From contig JAGOEH010000134.1 in the NCBI GenBank assembly GCA_017997825.1, positions 1 to 8,305 on the forward strand: a DNA stretch of 8,305 nt, given 5' to 3'. This document shows, piece by piece, positions 1 to 6,679 of the stretch (position 1 is its first letter; each line of letters starts with the position of its first letter). The DNA is from Candidatus Delongbacteria bacterium. Its GTDB lineage: Bacteria > JAGOEH01. The translations under genes and the position numbers were made by a program. Under the pieces are notes generated by a model. The model was not told the DNA's origin. It did no database searches and saw only the letters and a list, made by a program, of their open reading frames with translations.

Positions 1-4
1 TATC

Positions 5-34
5 TTGACTTGCGCCGGTCAATTTGTTTATTAT
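5..34 (+). promoter_or_regulatory. Putative sigma70-type promoter upstream of nadD
   Basis: TTGACT at 5-10 matches the -35 consensus at five of six positions. TATTAT at 29-34 matches the -10 consensus at five of six positions, and the spacer is 18 bp, within the normal range. Transcription would begin near 41 and give a leader of about 130 nt before nadD. The surrounding 20-40 stretch is clearly AT-rich against a GC-richer background. No other promoter-like site is evident in the short gaps between the downstream genes, so this could drive the whole cluster. This is a consensus match by eye only; the true sigma factor preference of the host is unknown. Confidence 0.45.
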
Positions 35-40
35 ATATCA

Positions 41-174
41 ATCCATTCGATAGATCGGGGAAAGGCGCGATGGAATCGAATTGCCGATCCAAGGCCTGAT
101 GGATACTGGACAGAATCCCTGATCCGATTATGAACCGTTGGTTTCAGTTATATCTTAATTGGGAGCGGTTATTC
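41..174 (+). other. Leader region before nadD with two tiny possible ORFs
   Basis: No full-size gene is recognisable here. A nine-codon ORF (70-99, MESNCRSKA) is preceded by a purine-rich GGGGAAAGG at 57-65. Its stop TGA shares a base with the ATG of a seven-codon ORF (99-122, MDTGQNP). Forward frames 1 and 2 are also open from the window edge to 99 and 133, so this could instead be the tail of an upstream gene, but neither translation resembles a known C-terminus. I see no strong hairpin, riboswitch fold or terminator. Treat it as an untranslated leader of unknown content. Confidence 0.35.
161..165 (+). promoter_or_regulatory. Shine-Dalgarno site that sets the nadD start
   Basis: GGGAG lies 9 nt upstream of the ATG at 175. 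The alternative in-frame ATG at 130 has no purine-rich tract in front of it and would add 15 residues before the conserved MKLGFFGGSFDP start that NadD proteins normally have. The 175 start is therefore preferred. Confidence 0.7.
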
Positions 175-786
175 ATGAAGCTTGGCTTTTTCGGAGGAAG
201 TTTTGACCCGTTGCACCTGGGACATGTCATCCCGTTGTTGGAGACCCGGGAATTTTTAGGCTTGGATCGAATCATCTTGATTCCGTCCTCTCAGAAGATA
301 TTTCGCAACGATGAAGCCGCTCAGGAGCCTGAAGGGGCGTCCCCATGCGATCGCCTGAATATGCTGCGTGAATTCTGCCGGGATTATCCGTTCATGGCTT
401 ATGATGATTACGAGATCCGATCTCAGCGGTTGGTCTATTCCATCGAAACCGTTCAGTATTTGCTGGAGCATTATCATGATGATGAACCGGTTCTGATCAT
501 CGGCCGGGATAATTTTGAACGGTTTCACGAATGGAGGGAGTATCGGCGGATTCTGGAACTGATTCCGGTGGCCGTGATGGACCGAAAGGATGGAATGGAT
601 GACCAGCCACTGATTCTCCCCGGAGGAGTGGCGGATCCGGCTTGTTTCCGCATGATACCCAACCGGCGGATCGAGATATCGAGTACCCTGGTCCGGCAAT
701 GGTGCCGCTGCGGCCGGCCGATCGAATGGCTGGTCCCGGCATCCGTGGTGAACTATATTCATCAGCATCATCTGTATGGAGTGTAA
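175..786 (+). CDS. nadD: Nicotinate-nucleotide adenylyltransferase NadD
   Basis: This 203-residue cytosolic enzyme transfers AMP from ATP to nicotinate mononucleotide, giving deamido-NAD in NAD biosynthesis. The nucleotidyltransferase signature GGSFDPLHLGH sits at residues 7-17 and includes the HxxH pair H14 and H17. The second family motif, ISSTLVR at 168-174, corresponds to the ATP-binding ISSTxIR element. The middle has the IGRDNFERFHEW segment, matching the usual IGxDxxxxxxxW. Length is normal for the family. The loop that commonly reads PPHK is shorter here (IPSSQKIFRN), keeping the lysine but not the Pro-His; this may be lineage variation. The gene ends 5 bp before polA, and its last codons contain the polA ribosome-binding site, which suggests co-transcription and possible coupling. 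The family assignment is firm; the physiological substrate is taken from the family. Confidence 0.95.
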   Translation: MKLGFFGGSFDPLHLGHVIPLLETREFLGLDRIILIPSSQKIFRNDEAAQEPEGASPCDRLNMLREFCRDYPFMAYDDYEIRSQRLVYSIETVQYLLEHYHDDEPVLIIGRDNFERFHEWREYRRILELIPVAVMDRKDGMDDQPLILPGGVADPACFRMIPNRRIEISSTLVRQWCRCGRPIEWLVPASVVNYIHQHHLYGV

Positions 787-791
787 CTATT

Positions 792-3473
792 ATGGAACGC
801 TTATTCATTATTGACGGTACCGCTCTGGCGTATCGGTCCTATTATGCCTTCAGCCGGCCCCTGGTCAATTCAAAAGGCCGGACCACCACGGTAGCCTATG
901 TATTCTTATCGGTACTGCATCAGATCAGACAGAATTACCATCCCGAGTATTTAGCGGTCACCTTTGATAAAGGGAAACCGACCTTTCGTCATCAGCTCTA
1001 TCCCGACTACAAATCGACCCGGGAAAAGATGCCGGACGAAATGGCCAAGCAGTTGCCGATGCTGAATGAATTGTTGGATGCCATGCAGATTTCGGTTTTT
1101 GAGCAGGAGGGGATCGAGGCCGACGATATCATCGCCACCCTGGCCCGCCGGGCGGAGCAGGAGGGAATCGAGGTCATCATCGTCAGCGGTGACAAGGATC
1201 TGCTGCAACTGGTCAATGAGAATATCAAGGTCCTTCGGACCACCAAAGGAGCCGATTGGGATCAGTTGTTCGACATTCAGGCCGTGACCGCCAAGTTCGA
1301 GGTTCCCCCTGACCGGATACGGGATTACCTGGCTATTGCCGGGGATTCCTCCGACCATATTCCCGGAATTCCGGGATTAGGCCCGATCGCCGCCAAAAAG
1401 CTACTTCACCAGTATCCAAACCTGGAACAAATCTACCAAAATCTGGAACAGATCAAGCCCGATTCATTACGCAACAAACTGATCCAGGGGCGCTCATCGG
1501 CCGAACTGGCATTGAAGCTGGTCGCGCTGGATGAGCAGGTGCCGCTGGCGATCCGATGGCCGGAACTGAAACTGGATAAACCGGTGCCGCCGTGCCTGCC
1601 TGAACTCCTCAAAGAATGGGAATTCACGCGCTTTCTGGGAGCTTATCAGGCCGATTCTTCATCCGCTTCTGCGGCCTCCGATACCTTTTCCTTTACCTAC
1701 CAGCTGATAGCGGATCCGGCGGCCTGGGAAGAATTGAAACCCGCTCTCACCGCTGCCGAGGAGTGCGCCATCGATGTGGAAACCGACAGTCTGGACCCGT
1801 TCCAGGCCCGTTTGGCCGGTGTCTCGCTGTGTTTCCAACCTCATCAGGGGTATTATCTCCCGCTGGCTCATACCCAGGGCTCTAATCTGCCGGCTGAGGT
1901 GGTGACGGAGTTGAGAGCGTGTTTGAAGAACAAGCGGATGATCGGTCAGAATATCAAATTTGATGACCGGGTATTGGCCCGTCATGGAGTGATCCTGGAT
2001 CGGCCGGATTTTGACACCATGATTGCCTCCTATTTATTGAATCCGGATCTTACTCATCACAGCCTGGATCACCTGGCGCAAAGCCGTTTGCATTATGCCA
2101 TGCTGTCCTTCAAGGACGTACTGAAGGAAACCGGAGCCTCCGATTTTAGCCAGGTTCCGCCGGAGCGGGCGGCCTTTTATTCGGTCGAGGATGTGGTGGT
2201 CACCTTTCATCTTAAACAGCAGATGGAACCCCAGTTGGAGAAAAACGGCCTGATCCGGTTGTTCCGGGATATCGAGATGCCGCTGATGCGCGTCCTGGGG
2301 CGTATGGAGACCAACGGGGTTTATATCAATCGCGATCTAATGCAGTCGTTTTCGCATGCCTTGGAGAATGAACTGCAGGAGGTGGAAAACAAGATTTATA
2401 CCGAAGCCGGGCAGGTTTTTAATATCAACAGTCCCAAACAATTGAGTGGGATTCTCTTTGAACGGCTTAACCTGCCGGGAGGAAAAAAGACCAAGACCGG
2501 GTATTCGACGGATGTCACAGTCCTGGAGGAATTGTCCCATCTGCATCCGTTGCCGGCGTTACTGCTGGAATACCGTCAATTGAGCAAACTCAAATCGACC
2601 TATGCCGACCCGTTGCTGGAAGCGATCGATCCGGCCAGCGGCCTGGTCCATCCCTCATTCAATCAGACGGTCGCCGCCACCGGCCGCTTGAGCTGCTCCA
2701 ATCCCAATCTGCAGAATGTGCCGATCCGAACGGAAAAGGGCAAGATCATCCGTCAGGCCTTTCAAACCCGGGAACCGGATAATATACTGATCAGCGCTGA
2801 CTACAGCCAGATCGAACTGCGGGTTTTGGCCCATCTTTCCGGGGATGAGACTCTGATCTCGGCCTTTACCCAGGGGCTGGATATCCATTCCCAAACCGCC
2901 GCTCTGATCTACGGGATCCCTCAGTCCCAGGTCACAGCGGATATGCGCCGGCAAGCCAAAACGATCAACTTTGGAATCATCTATGGAATGGGAAGCTTTT
3001 CGCTGGCCCGCGAACTCTCCATTACCAGAAGTGAAGCCGAAAAATTTATTCAGACCTATTTTGACCGGTTTCCCCGGGTCCGTGATTTCATCGATCAGAC
3101 CATCCGGTTTGCCGGAAAGCACGGGTATGTCACTACCCTGTTCAATCGCCGGCGATTTGTGCCGGAGATCAATAGCTCGAATTTCAACCGCCGGGAGTTT
3201 GCCCGCCGGATTGCCGTCAATACCCCGGTTCAGGGATCGGCCGCCGATATCATTAAAAAAGCCATGCTGGATCTGGACGTATGGATCAGAACTGACCGGC
3301 CCGATCTGAAAATGATCCTGCAAATCCATGATGAACTGATATTTGAGTGCCCGGAGAGCAGCCTGGATTATTATCGGCCCCGGATCGGTCAAATTATGGA
3401 GGAATGCGTTCCGCTGCGGGTTCCGCTTCAGGTGGATATCGGAAGCGGGCCTAATTGGCTATCGGCTCATTGA
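792..3473 (+). CDS. polA: DNA polymerase I, full-length with proofreading
   Basis: This 893-residue family A polymerase serves in Okazaki fragment processing and excision repair. The 5' nuclease domain (about 1-290) carries D8, the acidic cluster E109/D111/D112, D134/D136, D185/D188 and a PGIPGLG helix-hairpin-helix. The 3'-5' exonuclease domain (about 300-480) looks catalytically intact: Exo I D328/E330 (IDVETDSL), Exo II D391 (GQNIKFDD) and Exo III Y463/D467 (YSVED). The polymerase domain has motif A with D670 (SADYSQIELR), motif B R719/K723/F727/Y731 (RRQAKTINFGIIYG) and motif C D847 (QIHDELIF). F727 occupies the E. coli F762 position, which favours discrimination against dideoxynucleotides. 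The ATG at 792 is chosen because MERLFIIDG is the canonical start and GGAG at 778-781 precedes it by 10 nt; the frame is open back to 642 but that overlaps nadD and has no homology. Length is close to the 928 of E. coli. Confidence 0.97.
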   Translation: MERLFIIDGTALAYRSYYAFSRPLVNSKGRTTTVAYVFLSVLHQIRQNYHPEYLAVTFDKGKPTFRHQLYPDYKSTREKMPDEMAKQLPMLNELLDAMQISVFEQEGIEADDIIATLARRAEQEGIEVIIVSGDKDLLQLVNENIKVLRTTKGADWDQLFDIQAVTAKFEVPPDRIRDYLAIAGDSSDHIPGIPGLGPIAAKKLLHQYPNLEQIYQNLEQIKPDSLRNKLIQGRSSAELALKLVALDEQVPLAIRWPELKLDKPVPPCLPELLKEWEFTRFLGAYQADSSSASAASDTFSFTYQLIADPAAWEELKPALTAAEECAIDVETDSLDPFQARLAGVSLCFQPHQGYYLPLAHTQGSNLPAEVVTELRACLKNKRMIGQNIKFDDRVLARHGVILDRPDFDTMIASYLLNPDLTHHSLDHLAQSRLHYAMLSFKDVLKETGASDFSQVPPERAAFYSVEDVVVTFHLKQQMEPQLEKNGLIRLFRDIEMPLMRVLGRMETNGVYINRDLMQSFSHALENELQEVENKIYTEAGQVFNINSPKQLSGILFERLNLPGGKKTKTGYSTDVTVLEELSHLHPLPALLLEYRQLSKLKSTYADPLLEAIDPASGLVHPSFNQTVAATGRLSCSNPNLQNVPIRTEKGKIIRQAFQTREPDNILISADYSQIELRVLAHLSGDETLISAFTQGLDIHSQTAALIYGIPQSQVTADMRRQAKTINFGIIYGMGSFSLARELSITRSEAEKFIQTYFDRFPRVRDFIDQTIRFAGKHGYVTTLFNRRRFVPEINSSNFNRREFARRIAVNTPVQGSAADIIKKAMLDLDVWIRTDRPDLKMILQIHDELIFECPESSLDYYRPRIGQIMEECVPLRVPLQVDIGSGPNWLSAH

Positions 3474-3480
3474 TCCTGTC

Positions 3481-3488
3481 AAGGAGGA
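3481..3488 (+). promoter_or_regulatory. Strong Shine-Dalgarno for a TTG start
   Basis: AAGGAGGA, almost the full anti-16S complement, lies 3 nt upstream of the TTG at 3492. No ATG or GTG competes nearby in the frame. The spacing from the AGGAGG core (4 nt) is slightly tight. A near-perfect SD paired with a weak start codon often tunes expression of membrane proteins; here that is inference. Confidence 0.7.
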
Positions 3489-3491
3489 ATC

Positions 3492-5522
3492 TTGAAACGC
3501 TTTTTAATCGAATCGGGGATTGGGCTTTGTGGTTTGTTGGTTTATACCGCCTTATGGAATTCCGGGTTTATTGACTGGGGATTCCATCACCTCTTTTATT
3601 TCGGTAAAGCCTGGGTTGTCGGAATAGGGATCCCCGTTGTCCTGATGGCGGCGGCGCTTGATTCGTTTCCGGCATGGACCCGGCGGACAGCCAAAGCGCT
3701 TCAGGGGCACGGCCGCTTATGGATCACCCTTTCCGTTCTTCTCATTGCCGTCATGGGATGGGCTTTTTTTCGTTTTTTCCAGTATTATCCCTTATTGGGG
3801 GATTCCGCCCACATTCTGGAGCTGATCCGGGAGGGACACGGGGCTTACGAATACGGATTCATCAAACTATATCATTTTCTACTGCCGTTGTTTGCATCTC
3901 ATTTCCCTCAACTACCCGAATATAAACTGTTTTACTTTACTCATCCGGTATGGGGCGTGATCTATCTGGCCGGATTGCTGATGATGGCCCGTGGGATCGG
4001 GCGTAACGAGGCGGAAAAGCTGATTCTTTTCGTGGGGGGAATGGCTTTGGGGACTATCCAGTATTTTTTTGGATACACCGAATCGTATGCCATGGCGATC
4101 GCGTTTCAGCCCCTCTATTTTCTTTTTGCCATCCGTTTTCTGGATTCCCATAGAATCCGGGATCTCGTCCTGTCGGTGATGGTACTCTTGATGCTGATGG
4201 TGATCCATTTTGCCAATATGTTTCTACTTTTCAGTTGGTTGGCCCTGGTCATGTTTCATTTCGGACGCAATCCCAAGCTGAGGTATCGCCGCCTGATATT
4301 CGGGTTGCTGGGATTGATATCGTTTCTGGTGGTTGGGGTCGGGATTTACAAATGGCTGATTGCCGGGAATCTGATCGGTTATCTGCACTCCCTGGTGGTC
4401 GGGTTTTCGCCCTTCCAAAACCTGCTGGATTTTTTACTGCAGGATCTGAATTATATCAGCCTGAGCGGGATCATCAATCTGGTGGGTTTTTTTCTCCTGA
4501 TTGCGGCCTGGTTGAATGGTAGGATCCGACGGCAGACGATGGGGGAACCGCGGCTGTTTTTTTTGATGATCGGATCGAGTGCGGTTGTGCTCCTGCACAT
4601 TTTTTTCCCCTGGTTCTGTTTTTCGGCCATGGATTGGGATGCCGCATCGGTCAATGCCCTGATACTGTTTCTGTGGACAGTCGAGTTTATTTATCGCTTT
4701 GATAAAGCCCGGTTCTACAGTCTGGTTTCAGTATTGCTCTTGGTGACAGCCGTCAATACCATAGCCTGGGTGGGAGTGAATCATTCACCGGAAAAATCGA
4801 TCCGGCGTTATCAGGATCTGATGCAGCTCAATAAAGTCACCTGTCGGCGCAGCGGAGTCGGCTCCTATTATGCCTTGAAAAATCACAATGTACATCTGGT
4901 ATCCCAGATGATGTTTAATTATCTAAAATTGAAGGAATTAAGCCTGGCGGAAGCCCAGAAAGCGCTGGAATTTTGTGACGGCCGGCCGGATGATGCATTG
5001 TTGTACAATAATCTGGGGCATGAATTTTATATCCGCAGCCGGTATGATGACGCCGGGCTGTATTTTCGGAAAGCTGTCGCTGCCGCTCCGGAATTTGTGC
5101 TGGCCCGTCTGAATCTGCTCAAGCTTCTTTTGAATGAATCTCAGGCCGATTCAATCGCCAAGCATCTGGCTTATCTGGAGGAGAGCTTCCGAACCGCCAG
5201 TAATCCCAGGGTTCGGCTATATTATCCGGAGTACTACTCACGGGTGGTCGAGTATTTACTGCTGATTCGGCAGTATGAGCAGGCCCGTCAGGTTCTGCCC
5301 AAGCTGGAGGAGGCCATCGCCCAGTCGACCCGCAATACCCGCTATCAGCATTATATTCGGTTTTTACGCTACCAGGTTTACATATTCGTTAATCTGAACG
5401 ATTTTCAGAAAACCCTGCAGGTCATAGAGGAATTAAAGCGCTATGTACCGGAAGATCCGCTGATTGAATCCATTACCCGGGAAATATCCAATCGAAGCTC
5501 TGCCCCTGAGGAGCAGCCATGA
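3492..5522 (+). CDS. Predicted GT-C-like membrane glycosyltransferase with C-terminal TPR domain
   Basis: This is a 676-residue integral membrane protein starting with TTG. Residues 1-430 hold about 13 hydrophobic helices (roughly 8-26, 40-57, 77-96, 150-167, 177-193, 200-216, 225-240, 242-256, 268-290, 325-341, 355-372, 387-401, 409-429). Basic clusters fall in alternate loops (62-75, 167-176, 258-267, 342-354), giving a consistent N-in topology. This places three acidic motifs outside: GDSAHILE (D104), FGYTESY (193-199) and DWD (381-383). An acidic residue in an early external loop is typical of GT-C transferases that use polyprenyl-phosphate sugars, and FGY-(V/T)-E-x-Y and DWD patterns recur, from memory, in uncharacterised bacterial membrane proteins of this type. 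Residues about 480-660 are helical TPR repeats; the clearest is 501-534 (NNLGHEFYIRSRYDDAGLYF), with a second near 622-655. They would lie outside the membrane. Lack of a named family match means donor and acceptor are unknown. It overlaps wecE by 4 bp (ATGA). Confidence 0.7.
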   Translation: MKRFLIESGIGLCGLLVYTALWNSGFIDWGFHHLFYFGKAWVVGIGIPVVLMAAALDSFPAWTRRTAKALQGHGRLWITLSVLLIAVMGWAFFRFFQYYPLLGDSAHILELIREGHGAYEYGFIKLYHFLLPLFASHFPQLPEYKLFYFTHPVWGVIYLAGLLMMARGIGRNEAEKLILFVGGMALGTIQYFFGYTESYAMAIAFQPLYFLFAIRFLDSHRIRDLVLSVMVLLMLMVIHFANMFLLFSWLALVMFHFGRNPKLRYRRLIFGLLGLISFLVVGVGIYKWLIAGNLIGYLHSLVVGFSPFQNLLDFLLQDLNYISLSGIINLVGFFLLIAAWLNGRIRRQTMGEPRLFFLMIGSSAVVLLHIFFPWFCFSAMDWDAASVNALILFLWTVEFIYRFDKARFYSLVSVLLLVTAVNTIAWVGVNHSPEKSIRRYQDLMQLNKVTCRRSGVGSYYALKNHNVHLVSQMMFNYLKLKELSLAEAQKALEFCDGRPDDALLYNNLGHEFYIRSRYDDAGLYFRKAVAAAPEFVLARLNLLKLLLNESQADSIAKHLAYLEESFRTASNPRVRLYYPEYYSRVVEYLLLIRQYEQARQVLPKLEEAIAQSTRNTRYQHYIRFLRYQVYIFVNLNDFQKTLQVIEELKRYVPEDPLIESITREISNRSSAPEEQP

Positions 5523-6679
5523 ATCGGAAAATTGTCTTCAATCGTCCCTATTATTCTTCCGAGGTAATCCGAGCGATCCGTCAGGCCTTTCGCAATTCAA
5601 AGGTATGCGGGGATGGTGAATTTACCAAACGCTGCAGCGCCTGGATGGAGGAGCATCTTCGGATCAACCGGGTCTTGCTGACACCCTCCGGCACGGCGGC
5701 GCTGGAACTTGGGGCGTTGTTGCTGGGCATCAAACCGGGGGATGAGGTGATAATGCCCAGTTTCACCTTCACCTCTACCGCCAACTCTATTTTATTATGG
5801 GGGGCCAAACCGGTATTCGTAGAGATCGAGGACCAAAGTCTCAACCTGGATCTGAGTGATCTCGGCCGCCGATTGACTGATCGCGCTAAAACCATCTTGC
5901 CGGTCCACTACGGCGGCTGTAGTTGCGATATGGATGCTCTGATGAAGTTGGCCCGTGAAAACGGACTGACGGTTTTAGAAGATGCGGCTCAGGCAATTTT
6001 CGCCGGGTATCGGGGCCGATCCTTGGGCGGCATCGGCGATCTGGGTGCCTTCAGTTTTCATGAAACCAAAAATTTCAGTTGCGGCGAGGGTGGCGCTTTA
6101 CTGATCAATCGGCCGGACTATATCGAACGGGCCGAGATTATCCGTGAGAAAGGAACCGACCGCAGCCGCTATTTTCGCGGCCAAGTCGACAAGTACACCT
6201 GGCAGGATATCGGGTCCAGTTATCTGCTGTCCGATCTGCTGGCCGCTTATCTTTATGTTCAGCTCCAGCAGCATGACCGGATCCTGGCCAAACGCCGTTC
6301 AATCTACGAGTTCTACCAAAATCAACTGGCTCCCCTGGCCGAACGGGGATACTTCCGTTTGCCGATCATTCCATCTTATAATTCTCCCAACCACCATGTC
6401 TTTTATCTAATCCTGCCCGATCAGGAAGACCGTAATCGGTTGATGGATTACCTCAAATCCAATGGAATTCTGGCGATCTTTCATTATATTCCCCTCCATC
6501 TTTCCCGTATGGGACGTCAACTGGGGTATCATCCGGGTGATTTCCCGGTCTCCGAATCGATCAGCGCTCGGCTGTTACGGCTGCCTCTTTATTCCGATTT
6601 GAGAAAGAAGGATCTGCTGTATATCGTTTCCAAGATTAAGCGCTTCTATCATCAAAAGCAGGACCGAATTCAGCCATGA
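5519..6679 (+). CDS. wecE: dTDP-4-amino-4,6-dideoxygalactose transaminase (WecE/RffA)
   Basis: This 386-residue PLP enzyme belongs to the DegT/DnrJ/EryC1/StrS sugar aminotransferases. It converts dTDP-4-keto-6-deoxyglucose plus glutamate to dTDP-4-amino-4,6-dideoxygalactose (dTDP-Fuc4N). The internal-aldimine lysine is K184 in SFHETKNF, and the PLP ring contacts are D155/Q158 in LEDAAQ. Several blocks match what I recall of E. coli WecE rather than the 3-amino enzymes (FdtB/QdtB): CGDGEFTKRC, LLTPSGTAALE, PGDEVIMPSFTFTSTAN, IREKGTDRS, FRGQVDKYTWQDIGSSYL and FHYIPLH. Length is close to the E. coli protein (376). GAGGAG at 5508-5513 is 5 nt before the ATG, inside the end of the preceding gene. 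The wecD homologue two genes on supports the TDP-Fuc4NAc assignment. It acts in the cytosol. rmlA and rmlB, which supply its substrate, are not seen here. Confidence 0.93.
   Translation: MNRKIVFNRPYYSSEVIRAIRQAFRNSKVCGDGEFTKRCSAWMEEHLRINRVLLTPSGTAALELGALLLGIKPGDEVIMPSFTFTSTANSILLWGAKPVFVEIEDQSLNLDLSDLGRRLTDRAKTILPVHYGGCSCDMDALMKLARENGLTVLEDAAQAIFAGYRGRSLGGIGDLGAFSFHETKNFSCGEGGALLINRPDYIERAEIIREKGTDRSRYFRGQVDKYTWQDIGSSYLLSDLLAAYLYVQLQQHDRILAKRRSIYEFYQNQLAPLAERGYFRLPIIPSYNSPNHHVFYLILPDQEDRNRLMDYLKSNGILAIFHYIPLHLSRMGRQLGYHPGDFPVSESISARLLRLPLYSDLRKKDLLYIVSKIKRFYHQKQDRIQP

Noticed and set aside
130-174. Upstream in-frame ATG that would extend NadD by 15 residues
   Set aside because: No Shine-Dalgarno precedes it, the extra residues do not fit the family, and the ATG at 175 has GGGAG at good spacing and gives the canonical N-terminus.
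711-720. CGGCCGGCCG palindrome near the end of nadD
   Set aside because: Short, GC-rich and inside coding sequence; no T tract follows, so it is not a terminator and is expected by chance in this composition.
642-791. Open frame upstream of the polA ATG
   Set aside because: It lies wholly within nadD in another frame, and the polA homology starts precisely at MERLFIIDG (792).
2655-3392. 245-codon minus-strand ORF opposite the polymerase domain
   Set aside because: It is the antisense shadow of a strongly conserved polA segment, with no recognisable domain or ribosome-binding site.
3474-3491. Search for a terminator between polA and the membrane protein gene
   Set aside because: The 18 bp gap contains only a stop-proximal spacer and the Shine-Dalgarno; there is no inverted repeat or T run.
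4557-4564. Run of eight T in the membrane protein gene, a possible phase-variable tract
   Set aside because: It encodes Phe codons within a hydrophobic helix, the frame is intact on both sides, and similar T6-T7 runs occur throughout this Phe-rich gene.
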